DNA from: Enterobacter sp. CC120223-11
GTDB taxonomy: Bacteria; Pseudomonadota; Gammaproteobacteria; Enterobacterales; Enterobacteriaceae
DNA length: 64,000 bases
Assembly (NCBI RefSeq): GCF_900215375.1
Contig: NZ_OBEF01000001.1
Coordinates: 1 to 64,000 of the forward strand
Direction: 5' to 3'
This document shows positions 54,975 through 63,399 of the stretch, in pieces (position 1 is the stretch's first letter; every line of letters begins with the position of its first letter). A model generated the notes under the pieces. The model was not told the DNA's origin. It ran no database searches and saw nothing but the letters and a program-made list of their open reading frames with translations. Made by a program: the position numbers and the translations under genes.

Positions 54975-55802
54975 TCAACCTGCGATCGGCAATCGCTGCC
55001 ACACTGGATAAGTGAAAAACAGCAAATGACACAGGTTCAGCCCGAAGTGAAACAGGACCGCAACCCATAATCTTCCGCTGAGCATCCACGCTAAGCCGTA
55101 TATCAGCCCCGCCAGGGTGGCGAAGATAACCATCAAACCGCCGCCTGCGAAATGCAGCCCGCCAAACATGAGCGAAGCGATGATTAATGCCAGAACGGGA
55201 TGCATCACCGACGCCAGGCGCTGCTGAAGGTATCCGCGAAAAAGCGCCTCTTCCGCGAGAGACACGAAGAAGATATTCGCCAGGATGAACTGGAACAGCC
55301 ATTGCGGATGGTGCCATTCAACCTTCAGCCCACCCAGTGCCACTGCCACCATTAACAATACCGGCACGGCGACAACTAACGCCAGCCAGTGCCAGGGTCG
55401 GGTATTGGGCCGGGTATACGTGGTGAAAAGCGACTTCAGGCAGATAAGCAAGGCAAACGGCACCAGCGCTTTATCGAAGTTGTAATACATCGAGAACGGC
55501 GCGCTTTCCGGGCCCGCCCTCACGCCGTCCAGCACCTTAAGATTATGAAAGCCAGGTATCAGGTGCAGCATCAATCCGACTGACGCCAGCACAAGCAGGA
55601 TTTCCAGAAGGGTTCGCGGCACTCTGCTGCTGAACCGGCAATAAGCCGCGGCAACAACGGCTAGCCCGGCTAAAAACGCCAGGGCTCGCCAGTCAAGAAC
55701 CTGCATACTGGCCGCAACTATGGCAGTCACGACAAGCAGGATGACAGAGAGTTTTTTGCTGAACTGGAGGACAAGAAGAGATAAAGCCAGTAGGTACCAC
55801 AT
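54975..55802 (-). CDS. CPBP-family intramembrane metalloprotease
   Basis: A 275-residue membrane protein with about eight hydrophobic segments and the CAAX-protease/bacteriocin-processing (Abi) motifs: EEALFRGYLQQRL (motif 1, about residue 195), FGGLHF (motif 2) and FHFGLN (motif 3). Substrate unknown; relatives process or confer immunity to peptides. ATG 55802 follows AGGGAA and begins directly at the first membrane segment. It is convergent with the deaminase gene. Confidence 0.85.
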   Translation of the reverse strand: MWYLLALSLLVLQFSKKLSVILLVVTAIVAASMQVLDWRALAFLAGLAVVAAAYCRFSSRVPRTLLEILLVLASVGLMLHLIPGFHNLKVLDGVRAGPESAPFSMYYNFDKALVPFALLICLKSLFTTYTRPNTRPWHWLALVVAVPVLLMVAVALGGLKVEWHHPQWLFQFILANIFFVSLAEEALFRGYLQQRLASVMHPVLALIIASLMFGGLHFAGGGLMVIFATLAGLIYGLAWMLSGRLWVAVLFHFGLNLCHLLFFTYPVWQRLPIAG

Positions 55803-55821
55803 ATCGTTCCCTGAGATGAAA

Positions 55822-55900
55822 TTGCCCGGCGGCACGTTGTATGCCGGGCCTGCAAAACGCTAAATGTTGGCCGGGCAAGGCTTCACCGCCCCCCGGCACA
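55822..55900. repeat. REP elements upstream of CPBP gene
   Basis: TTGCCCGGCGGCACGTTGTATGCCGGGC and GGCCGGGCAAGGCTTCACCGCCCCCCGGC form REP units between pptA and the CPBP gene. Confidence 0.75.
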
Positions 55901-55904
55901 ACAC

Positions 55905-56135
55905 TTACATACTGTAACCCGGCTTTTTGATCAAGGTTTCCAGCTGCGGGGCAATTTCCGTGTCCCAGACCTGAGATTTCCACTCATCCTGTTGGACCTG
56001 GTTCAGCGCGACGCTAATCGCGCCATCTTTGCTACCGAGGTGACGGGTAATGGCGGCAGCAATGTCGGCGGCCAGGGCGGTTTTTTCTTCGTCGTTCAGT
56101 TCACGGGGAAAACATTTGATATCTACGTGCGGCAT
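55905..56135 (-). CDS. pptA: 4-oxalocrotonate tautomerase-family protein PptA
   Basis: A 76-residue tautomerase (E. coli PptA/YdcE 77). The N-terminal proline that acts as general base is Pro1 after Met removal ([15 protein letters not shown]). The rest, [19 protein letters not shown] and IKKPGYSM, matches PptA. It converts enol and keto forms, with phenylpyruvate as a model substrate. AGGAG precedes ATG 56135. It is near yddH and nhoA as in E. coli, but separated by the inserted purine-type locus. Confidence 0.93.
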   Translation of the reverse strand: MPHVDIKCFPRELNDEEKTALAADIAAAITRHLGSKDGAISVALNQVQQDEWKSQVWDTEIAPQLETLIKKPGYSM

Positions 56136-56183
56136 GGTGATCTCCTGTTATGTGTCGCTTAAAACTATCACCTTCTCAGCCAC

Positions 56184-56816
56184 TTAATTAGCGTTTTGTG
56201 CAGTTAAGATGTCGTTGTTTCGCAGTACGGCCTGAAGTTCTTCACGCTGCGCGATATGGTCGGCAATGGCGCTCAGTCGGGGCGTATTTTCGGCAAACCA
56301 TGCCGCACGCGGTCCCCAGGTGCGCATCACCACAATATAGGCATCGAGAAGCGTGACGTTGTCACCTAACGCATACGGCCCCACCAGTTGCCTGTCCAGC
56401 CATTGATAAAGCGTTTTACGAAACGCAATACAGCTGTTTTGCAGCTGTTCTGGCGCATCCGGCGCAAAGCGCTGCGGGTAATCGGCATAGGTAAACGTGG
56501 GATAGACGTTGGCAACAATCCAGATCAGCAATCGCTGAAAAAGTGCCCGCTGCGGTGAACCAGACGGTGGAGCAAGATCGGGTCGCGTGTCGAGGATCAT
56601 TAGCGCGATGGCAGCCGATTCGCTCATGATGGTGCCGTCCGCCAGGCGCAGCGTCGGCACCTGGCAAAGAGGGCTGAGCTGTTCCAGCACGTCGTGCTGT
56701 GGCCCCGGTTCATCGAAGCCCTCAACGTTGACAAAGTGATAAGGCATTTCCGCCATCGTCAGCATCACTTCGCTGATTGCCGAGCCCCAGCCCGGCACGC
56801 CGTAGAGCGTTAACAT
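56184..56816 (-). CDS. glutathione S-transferase family protein
   Basis: A 210-residue two-domain GST: thioredoxin-like N-terminal domain with MLTLYGVPGWGSAISEVMLTM and QVPTLRLADGTIMSESAAIALMI (the cis-proline and Glu-Ser glutathione contacts), then a helical C-terminal domain (LLDAYIVVMRTWGPRAAWF). It ends the operon of transporter and monooxygenase genes, after a 47-base gap. With these neighbours it may act on sulfur-conjugated compounds. Confidence 0.85.
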   Translation of the reverse strand: MLTLYGVPGWGSAISEVMLTMAEMPYHFVNVEGFDEPGPQHDVLEQLSPLCQVPTLRLADGTIMSESAAIALMILDTRPDLAPPSGSPQRALFQRLLIWIVANVYPTFTYADYPQRFAPDAPEQLQNSCIAFRKTLYQWLDRQLVGPYALGDNVTLLDAYIVVMRTWGPRAAWFAENTPRLSAIADHIAQREELQAVLRNNDILTAQNAN

Positions 56817-56863
56817 ACGCTGTTCCTCTTGAAAGGCAGAAACAACAGTATGGACCCGAATCG

Positions 56864-57760
56864 TCAGTACGTGATCCCCGGCGGGTTCACTTCGGACTGT
56901 TCCACGCCCTCGCCGCCTTCGCCCCAGCGGGCAAGGATCTGCTGCACTTCCCCTCGCGCAATGCCGCCGTTCAATGCGGTTTGCAGGGCATATACCAGCC
57001 CATTATCCTTTTTGGTGGTTGTCGCCACCCAGGCCTTTTTCGGGCCAAGGCCGACCACTTTGGTTTTACCTGTTAAAGCTGCCTTATAGGATGAAACCGA
57101 CTGCGGGCCGAAGAACACATCGGCGCGACCGGACTGAATATACAGATTACCGGACGCATCATCAGTGAGGTAAACCGGCAGCGCGGGCGCTCGCCCTGCC
57201 CGCTCATTTTCCGCATTCCAGCCCAGCAAAATTCGCTCCTGATTGGTGCCGGAGCCGACAATCACTTTTTTCCCGGAGAGGTCCGCCGGGCCGTTCACCG
57301 CTTTGATTGGGCTGTCAGCCTTTACCGAAAAGGCTAGCGAATCCACACGATAAGTGGCGAAATCGAACTTCTCTTTTCGCTGCTCCGTCACGGCGATATT
57401 GACCAGCGCCACGTCGTAGCGTCCTGAAGAAATGCCCAGCGGCCAGTCCTCCCAGGCGGTGGGCACCAGTTTTAGCTTCAGACCAAGGCTTGCGGCCAGC
57501 AGCCGGGCGATGTCCGGATCGCTGCCGATCCGCGTGCGGTTATCGCTCGCCAGCAGCGCCAGCGGTGGTGAATTCAGCGCGGAAATCGCTACCGTCAGCG
57601 TGCCTGGCTCCACGAAACGGTAGTTCGCGGGGATCTTCGCGATCGCCTGCTCATTTCGCGCCACGGGCAGTGGCTGCTCGTTGGCTTTGAGATCGAGCGT
57701 TCCCTGCGCCATCGCCGCGCTCGCCCCAAACCATCCTCCCAACAGCGTCCATTTGATCAT
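56864..57760 (-). CDS. polar amino-acid ABC transporter binding protein, copy 1
   Basis: A 298-residue family 3 solute-binding protein with signal peptide ([18 protein letters not shown]). Core: PGTLTVAISALNSPPLALLA, TAWEDWPLGISSGRYDVALVNIAVTEQRKEKFDFATYRVDSLAF, VIVGSGTNQERIL. It is paralogous to the gene at 59973-60905 (shared WEDWPLG, ERKEKFDFATYR-like and GSGTNQE segments). Its ATG overlaps the ATPase stop. It probably binds an amino acid or S-conjugated cysteine. Confidence 0.85.
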   Translation of the reverse strand: MIKWTLLGGWFGASAAMAQGTLDLKANEQPLPVARNEQAIAKIPANYRFVEPGTLTVAISALNSPPLALLASDNRTRIGSDPDIARLLAASLGLKLKLVPTAWEDWPLGISSGRYDVALVNIAVTEQRKEKFDFATYRVDSLAFSVKADSPIKAVNGPADLSGKKVIVGSGTNQERILLGWNAENERAGRAPALPVYLTDDASGNLYIQSGRADVFFGPQSVSSYKAALTGKTKVVGLGPKKAWVATTTKKDNGLVYALQTALNGGIARGEVQQILARWGEGGEGVEQSEVNPPGITY

Positions 57761-58533
57761 GCCAGCACCTTTGATAAAAATTGCCGCGTACGGGGATGCT
57801 GCGGGCGGTTCAGCACCGCGTCGCTTTCACCCTGCTCGACGATTTTGCCATCGACCATAAACACCACCTGATCGGCCACTTCACGGGCGAAGCCAATCTC
57901 ATGGGTGACCACCACAAGCGTTGTGCCAGAACGAGCGAGCTTCTTGATGACATCCAGGACTTCGCCCACCAGCTCAGGATCGAGCGCCGAGGTAGGTTCA
58001 TCGAACAGCATTACGCGCGGCCTCAGCGCCAGCGCGCGGGCAATGGCGATGCGCTGCTGCTGGCCGCCAGAGAGGTGGCGCGACCAGGCATCAGCCTTAT
58101 TCCGTAATCCCACCACGTCCAGCAGCTCGTATGCCCGCTCCGTTGCCTGCTTTTTGCTGAGCTGACGGTGCGCCAGCGGGGCCTCAATCAGGTTTTCCAG
58201 CACCGTCATATGCGGGAAAAGATTAAAGTTCTGAAAGACATAGCCCACGTTGACGCGCTGACGCAGGATCTCCTTCTCCTTCAATTCATACAGTCGGTCG
58301 CCCTGCCGACGATAGCCGATATAGTCGCCGTCAATCTGGATAAACCCTTCATCGACGCGCTCCAGGTGATTAATGGTGCGCAGCAGCGTAGATTTTCCCG
58401 AGCCGGACGGGCCCAGAATCACCGTCACGGTGCCCGGCGGGATCTCCAGCGACACGTTGTCCAGCGCCTTGTGGCGACCAAAATATTTGCTGACGCCGGT
58501 AATTGAGATATGGCCTTCAGGAGAGTTGGGCAT
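57757..58533 (-). CDS. polar amino-acid ABC transporter ATP-binding protein
   Basis: A 258-residue GlnQ-type ATPase: Walker [13 protein letters not shown]-loop [17 protein letters not shown], signature [15 protein letters not shown], Walker [17 protein letters not shown]-loop VVTHEIGFA. The start overlaps the permease gene end by 17 bases and its stop overlaps binding-protein copy 1, so the three are tightly coupled. Confidence 0.93.
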   Translation of the reverse strand: MPNSPEGHISITGVSKYFGRHKALDNVSLEIPPGTVTVILGPSGSGKSTLLRTINHLERVDEGFIQIDGDYIGYRRQGDRLYELKEKEILRQRVNVGYVFQNFNLFPHMTVLENLIEAPLAHRQLSKKQATERAYELLDVVGLRNKADAWSRHLSGGQQQRIAIARALALRPRVMLFDEPTSALDPELVGEVLDVIKKLARSGTTLVVVTHEIGFAREVADQVVFMVDGKIVEQGESDAVLNRPQHPRTRQFLSKVLA

Positions 58534-59443
58534 GGGCAGGCTCCGGGTTTGACGTTGGCTGTGTGGCAGGCGTCACCGCACGACTGCGCGCGGCATTGAC
58601 GGCTGAACGGCGCTCGCTTCTGGCAAGCGATCGTTCTACCAGATACTGAATCAGGGAGAGAACGCTGGTGATCGCCAGGTACCACACCGCGCCGACCATC
58701 AGCAGCGGGATCACTTCCTGGGTGCGGTTGTAAATCATCTGGATGGTGTAGAACAGCTCAGGCATCGCCAGCACGTAAACCATCGCCGTGCCCTTCGCGA
58801 GGCTGATAATTTCGTTAAACCCTGATGGCAGAATGGTGCGCAGCGCCTGAGGCAGAATAATACGCAGCGTGCGTCTCCACGCAGGCAGGCCGAGCGCCGC
58901 TGCGGCCTCATACTGACCGTGATCGACGCCTAAAAAACCCCCGCGAATAATCTCTGCCGTATAGGCGCTTTGCACCAGCGTCAGGCCCACAACCGCCGTA
59001 GAAAACTGACCGAGCACGTTGATGGTCTGATAGCTCGCCCACTGGATGCCGGTAAACGGAATGCCGACGGAGAGCGTGTCGTAGAGGTAGGAAAAGTTGT
59101 ACAGCACGATCAGCACCACGATCAGCGGCAGCGAGCGGAAGAGCCAGATATAGGCCCACGCCAGGCCGCTCAGCAGCCACGACGACGAGAGCCGCGACAG
59201 CGCCAGCACGCCGCCAAAAATCACGCTCAGCACCGTGCCGATCAGCGTGAGCAGAAGCGTCTGCCCCAGCCCTTCCAGAATCACCGGGTCGAAGAACCAG
59301 CGGGCGAAAACGCCCCATTCCCAGCGCGGGTTGAACGCGACAGACTGCACAACAACCGCCAGGATCAGCAGCGCCACGGCGGCACCGACCAGGCGCATCG
59401 GGTAGCGCGCGGGCACCACTTTGATGGTTTCGTGGGTTTTCAT
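58517..59443 (-). CDS. polar amino-acid ABC transporter permease
   Basis: About 308 residues, with five or so membrane segments. The family docking loop is GQYEAAAALGLPAWRRTLRIILPQALRTILPSGFNE, and SLPLIVVLIVLYNF and AYTAEIIRGGFLGVDHGQ are typical of HisMQ-type permeases. The C-terminal tail past residue 275 is long and proline-rich. A single permease probably works as a homodimer. ATG 59443 follows GAGGAG by five bases. Confidence 0.9.
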   Translation of the reverse strand: MKTHETIKVVPARYPMRLVGAAVALLILAVVVQSVAFNPRWEWGVFARWFFDPVILEGLGQTLLLTLIGTVLSVIFGGVLALSRLSSSWLLSGLAWAYIWLFRSLPLIVVLIVLYNFSYLYDTLSVGIPFTGIQWASYQTINVLGQFSTAVVGLTLVQSAYTAEIIRGGFLGVDHGQYEAAAALGLPAWRRTLRIILPQALRTILPSGFNEIISLAKGTAMVYVLAMPELFYTIQMIYNRTQEVIPLLMVGAVWYLAITSVLSLIQYLVERSLARSERRSAVNAARSRAVTPATQPTSNPEPAHAQLS

Positions 59444-59452
59444 CGACACTCC

Positions 59453-59962
59453 TCAGGCACTTTTGCTGAGCGCGGGCACCGCCAGCGCTTTGGTGAACCG
59501 CAGGCGACCGTCGAACGGCGGTCGGCTGTACTCTTCCGGGTCGCGGCTCAGATCGAACTGCGGCTGGTAGCCCTGGCTGAGATAGAGGCGCACCGCTTCC
59601 GGCTGGCGAAAACCGGTTGTCAGGTACATCTGAACGTACCCGGCAAGCCAGGCGCGACGCTCAAGCTCCGCCACTATGCGGCCCGCAAGCCCCTGCTGAC
59701 GCAGGGATTTGTCGGTCCAGATACGTTTGATTTCCGCCGTCTGATCATCCAGCGGCTTATACGCCCCGGTGGCGATAATCACGCCGTCGCGCTCCAGCAC
59801 GATAAACAGCCCCTGCGGCGCGAGATACCACTCCGTCAGCTCCACTTCAGCATCACGCGAAAAGTAGTCGCCGTAGCGCGCGGCGTACTCGGCAAACAGC
59901 CCGCTCAGAATCGGCTGAAGCTCAGCGTCCTCTGGCGAAACATCACGAAAGCGCTCACTCAT
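59453..59962 (-). CDS. GNAT-family N-acetyltransferase
   Basis: A 169-residue acetyltransferase. Acetyl-CoA motif: RIWTDKSLRQQGLAGRIVAELERRAWLAGY, with the R-x-x-G-x-G/A loop as RQQGLAG. Upstream LAPQGLFIVLERDGVIIATGAYKPL forms the beta strands. In Bacillus yxe/ytm operons the matching gene (yxeL, snaB) N-acetylates an S-modified cysteine. ATG 59962 follows AAGGAG; the frame continues upstream without signals. Confidence 0.83.
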   Translation of the reverse strand: MSERFRDVSPEDAELQPILSGLFAEYAARYGDYFSRDAEVELTEWYLAPQGLFIVLERDGVIIATGAYKPLDDQTAEIKRIWTDKSLRQQGLAGRIVAELERRAWLAGYVQMYLTTGFRQPEAVRLYLSQGYQPQFDLSRDPEEYSRPPFDGRLRFTKALAVPALSKSA

Positions 59963-59972
59963 CGCAGGCTCC

Positions 59973-60905
59973 TTAGTCGCCAAGACCGGCCGGGTTAACT
60001 TCAGACTGCGGGATACGCTCCACGCCTTCACCCCAGCGGTTCAGCACCTTGTCGTAGTCGCCGTTTTTGATGACGCCGTTCAGCGCCGTCTGCACAGGCT
60101 CGGCCAGACCGCTGCCTTTTTTCAGCGTCACGGCAATGTGCGCCGCCTTCGGCCAGCCACCGTCCACGCTGCCAACCAGTTTGGTTTTGCCGTTGAGCGC
60201 GGCTTTCCAGGCGCCAATCACGTTCGGGCCGAAGTAGGCGTCTGCCCGCCCGGACTGCAATGCCAGCGTCTGGGCCGCATCGTCTTTGGTGTAAATCGGG
60301 GTAAACGGCTTCAGGCCTTTTTTGATGTTCTCCGCGTTCCAAGCCAGCAGGATGGCCTCCTGGTTCGTGCCGGAACCGACGATAATGTTCAGCCCGGCGA
60401 TGTCCGGTGCCGTCTCTATCTTGTTGATCGTGCTTGTCGATTTAACATAAAAACCGAGTGAGTCCTTGCGGTAGGTGGCGAAATCAAACTTCTCTTTGCG
60501 CTCTTTGGTCACGGTGATGTTGCTGACCGCCGCATCGTATTTACCGGAGGCCACGCCGAGTGGCCAGTCTTCCCACGACGTCACGACCACGTTCAGCTGT
60601 AACCCGAGGCTGTCCGCCACTAAACGGGCAATATCCACTTCGCTGCCGAGCAGGGTTTTGTTGTCATCGGAGAACACCGTCAGCGGCGGCTGATTCATCC
60701 CGGCGACCGCCACCGTGAATTTTCCCGGAACCGCAGGCGTAAAGCCCTGAGGAAGTTGCGCAATGGCCGCAGGATTTTTTGCCGTGTTGACGGGCGCTTT
60801 GTTGGCCTCGACGCTCACGCCGGTCCCGTTAATGGTGACGTCACTGGCTTGCGCCAGTCCGGAAAAGGCCAACGCGAGCGCCAGCAACAGCGATGATTTT
60901 TGCAT
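59973..60905 (-). CDS. polar amino-acid ABC transporter binding protein, copy 2
   Basis: A 310-residue family 3 solute-binding protein with signal peptide (LLLALALAFSGLAQA). Core: PGKFTVAVAGMNQPPLTVFS, TSWEDWPLGVASGKYDAAVSNITVTKERKEKFDFATYRKDSLGF, IIVGSGTNQEAIL. Clearly paralogous to copy 1. Having two binding proteins around one permease-ATPase pair would widen the substrate range. AAAGGAC precedes ATG 60905. Confidence 0.88.
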   Translation of the reverse strand: MQKSSLLLALALAFSGLAQASDVTINGTGVSVEANKAPVNTAKNPAAIAQLPQGFTPAVPGKFTVAVAGMNQPPLTVFSDDNKTLLGSEVDIARLVADSLGLQLNVVVTSWEDWPLGVASGKYDAAVSNITVTKERKEKFDFATYRKDSLGFYVKSTSTINKIETAPDIAGLNIIVGSGTNQEAILLAWNAENIKKGLKPFTPIYTKDDAAQTLALQSGRADAYFGPNVIGAWKAALNGKTKLVGSVDGGWPKAAHIAVTLKKGSGLAEPVQTALNGVIKNGDYDKVLNRWGEGVERIPQSEVNPAGLGD

Positions 60906-60919
60906 GGTGAAGTCCTTTA

Positions 60920-62245
60920 TTATTTTGTGGAAGATTGAGTGAACTGATTTTCGGGCAGCGCCAGTCCCAGGCTTTCGCGCAGCGTGTGGCCAGGATATTC
61001 ATGGCGGAACAAACCCCGCGCCTGAAGCAGCGGCACCACCTGGTCGACAAAGCGCGGGAACGTGTCCGGCGTGCCGCCCTGGATGATGAACCCGTCGGCG
61101 GCGTGGCTTTCAAACCACTGTTGCAAGCCGTCGGCCACTTCCTGCGCCGTGCCGGAGAAGCGCGGGCGTGGGCTGGCGGCTTCCAGCGCAGCCTGACGCA
61201 GCGTTAAACCACGCGCTTTAGCGTTGCGTTTGATCTCATCGGTGGTGCTGCGAAAGCTGTTCTGCCCCAACTCGCCAAGCTCTGGGAAAGGCGCGTCCAG
61301 CGGATACTGGCTGAAATCGTGGTGCTCAAAGTAGCGGCCCAGATAGTTCAGCGCGTCCTCCACCGACACCAGCGCCGCGGTGGTCTGATACTGGCGTTCA
61401 ACGTCTTCGGCATCGTCGCCGACAATTACGCTCACGCCCTGGAAAATATGCAGTTCATCCTCGCGACGCCCGTGAATTTCCAGCTGACTTTTCACATCGC
61501 GATAAAAAACCTGCGCCTCCTCCAGACTTTCGTGATGAGTAAAAATAGCATCGGCATGAGTGGCGGCTAATTTTTTACCGTCATCGGATGCACCAGCCTG
61601 AAATATAATCGGCCTGCCCTGCGGCGTGCGCCCAATATTAAGCGGCCCGGCGACCTGGAAAAAATCACCGTGATGATCGAGCGTGTGTAATTTTGTCGTA
61701 TCGAAGAATTGCCCGGTATCTTTATTACGCACAAAGGCATCCTCTTCCCAGGAGTCCCACAGCCCTTTCACCACCTGCAAATATTCATCCGCAATCCGAT
61801 AGCGCAAAGCGTGATCCGGGTGCTGAGTGCGGGAGAAGTTCTTCGCCGAACCTTCCAGCGGCGACGTTACTACGTTCCAGCCTGCTCGCCCGTTGCTCAG
61901 GTGATCGAGGCTGGCGAACTGACGCGCGGTGATAAACGGCTCGCTGTAGGAGGTGGAGAGCGTACCCACCAGGCCTAAATGCTGTGTCACACTTGCCAGG
62001 GCCGATAATACCGTCAGGGGTTCAAAACGGTTTAAAAAATGCGGAATGGATTTTTCGTTGATATATAAACCATCGGCGACGAAAATAAAGTCCAGCTTCC
62101 CTTCTTCGGCTTTTAATGCCGTCTCTTTAACAAACTCAAAGTTAATACTGGCGTCCGCCTGCGCTGCCGGATGCCGCCACGCGGACATATTTCCTGATGC
62201 GCCATGTAATATGGTGCCGAGTCGCAATTGTCGAACTGAAGACAT
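60920..62245 (-). CDS. LLM-class flavin monooxygenase (NtaA/SnaA/YxeK type)
   Basis: A 441-residue FMNH2-dependent monooxygenase of the NtaA/SnaA/DszA group: [20 protein letters not shown] at the N-terminus, [14 protein letters not shown]-like strand ([14 protein letters not shown]), [21 protein letters not shown], and [25 protein letters not shown]. Such enzymes cleave C-S or C-N bonds using reduced flavin from a separate reductase. Members YxeK and YtnJ in Bacillus act on N-acetyl-S-(2-succino)cysteine and related thioethers. Upstream of the binding-protein gene and downstream of the M20 gene. Confidence 0.88.
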   Translation of the reverse strand: MSSVRQLRLGTILHGASGNMSAWRHPAAQADASINFEFVKETALKAEEGKLDFIFVADGLYINEKSIPHFLNRFEPLTVLSALASVTQHLGLVGTLSTSYSEPFITARQFASLDHLSNGRAGWNVVTSPLEGSAKNFSRTQHPDHALRYRIADEYLQVVKGLWDSWEEDAFVRNKDTGQFFDTTKLHTLDHHGDFFQVAGPLNIGRTPQGRPIIFQAGASDDGKKLAATHADAIFTHHESLEEAQVFYRDVKSQLEIHGRREDELHIFQGVSVIVGDDAEDVERQYQTTAALVSVEDALNYLGRYFEHHDFSQYPLDAPFPELGELGQNSFRSTTDEIKRNAKARGLTLRQAALEAASPRPRFSGTAQEVADGLQQWFESHAADGFIIQGGTPDTFPRFVDQVVPLLQARGLFRHEYPGHTLRESLGLALPENQFTQSSTK

Positions 62246-62277
62246 AATAACCCCTTACCCTGCCGGTAACTAATTGA

Positions 62278-63399
62278 TTAAATGTTGTGTAAGGCTTTTT
62301 CCGCCAGCGCCGCGAAATAGTGCGCCGCCGGGGCAATCAGCTTTTCATCCGGGTTAAAGGCCGGATGGTGCAGGCCATACTCGCTGGCACTACCGATGCT
62401 GACAAAAGCCCCGGGCGTCTGTTGCAAATAGACTGCAAAATCTTCCCCGCCCATGTGCAGATCCGCCTTCGCGGTCTGGTACCCCGCTTCATCTGCGACC
62501 GTGGTGGCGAACTCAGCCCATTCTGGCGTATTCACCAGCGCCGTCGGGCCCGCGTGCCAGATGACGTCAATTTGCGCATTAAACGCGCTGGCAAACCCCG
62601 CCGCAATTTCGCTGACTCGTGTTTTGACCTGCTGCTGAACATCAGTGCTGTGGGTGCGTAACGTGCCCTCCAGTTCGACGTTTTCCGGCAGCACGTTCCA
62701 GGTGTTGCCGCCCTGAATGCGCGTGACGCTCAGCACGACTGAGTCGAGCGTATTGACCTCGCGGCTGGCCACGCTTTGCAGAATACTCACCAGCTGGCTG
62801 GCAAGCAGGATCGCATCCTTGCCTTCATGAGGGCGGGCTGCGTGGGCGCCCTTTCCGTGCACCCGCAGCACGAAGCGATCGACGTTGGCGTAGAATGCCC
62901 CGCCGCGAGTGGCAAAGGCGCCCACCGGCAGCCCAGGTTCGTTATGCATGCCAAAGATGGCGGAGACGCCTTCCAGCGCACCCGCGCGGATCAGCGTTTT
63001 CGCGCCGCCAAAGCTTTCCTCGGCTGGCTGAAAAAGAATGCGCACGCGCCCGGGCAATTCGGCTTCTCTGGCTTTTAGCAGCAAGGCCGCTCCGAGCATG
63101 ACGCTGGTGTGAACATCATGCCCGCAGGCGTGCATTACGCCTGCGTTTTGCGAGCGAAACGCGACGTTTGCAGCTTCTTCTATCGGCAGCGCATCAATAT
63201 CCGCGCGCAGGGCAATCACCTTTTCGCCCTTGCCTACTTCGGTTACCACGCCGGTTTTCAGGGCGAAAGGTAAAATGGGAAGCCCGGCGGTTTGCAGCCA
63301 GTCGCGAATGCGTGCGGTGGTGGCCACTTCCTGCAATGAAAGTTCCGGGAACTGGTGCAGCTCGCGCCGCCAGGCAATCAGCTGTTGCTCGAAGCTCAT
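62278..63399 (-). CDS. M20-family amidohydrolase (N-acyl amino acid deacylase)
   Basis: A 373-residue metallo-amidohydrolase. Metal site segments: MHACGHDVHTSVMLGAALLL (Cys-Gly-His-Asp), FQPAEESFGGAKTLI and GMHNEPGLPVG; dimerisation domain from about 180. It removes acyl groups from N-acylated amino acids; YxeP and SndA in Bacillus deacetylate N-acetyl S-modified cysteines in the same kind of operon. Its ATG overlaps the stop of the preceding LLM gene. Confidence 0.9.
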   Translation of the reverse strand: MSFEQQLIAWRRELHQFPELSLQEVATTARIRDWLQTAGLPILPFALKTGVVTEVGKGEKVIALRADIDALPIEEAANVAFRSQNAGVMHACGHDVHTSVMLGAALLLKAREAELPGRVRILFQPAEESFGGAKTLIRAGALEGVSAIFGMHNEPGLPVGAFATRGGAFYANVDRFVLRVHGKGAHAARPHEGKDAILLASQLVSILQSVASREVNTLDSVVLSVTRIQGGNTWNVLPENVELEGTLRTHSTDVQQQVKTRVSEIAAGFASAFNAQIDVIWHAGPTALVNTPEWAEFATTVADEAGYQTAKADLHMGGEDFAVYLQQTPGAFVSIGSASEYGLHHPAFNPDEKLIAPAAHYFAALAEKALHNI

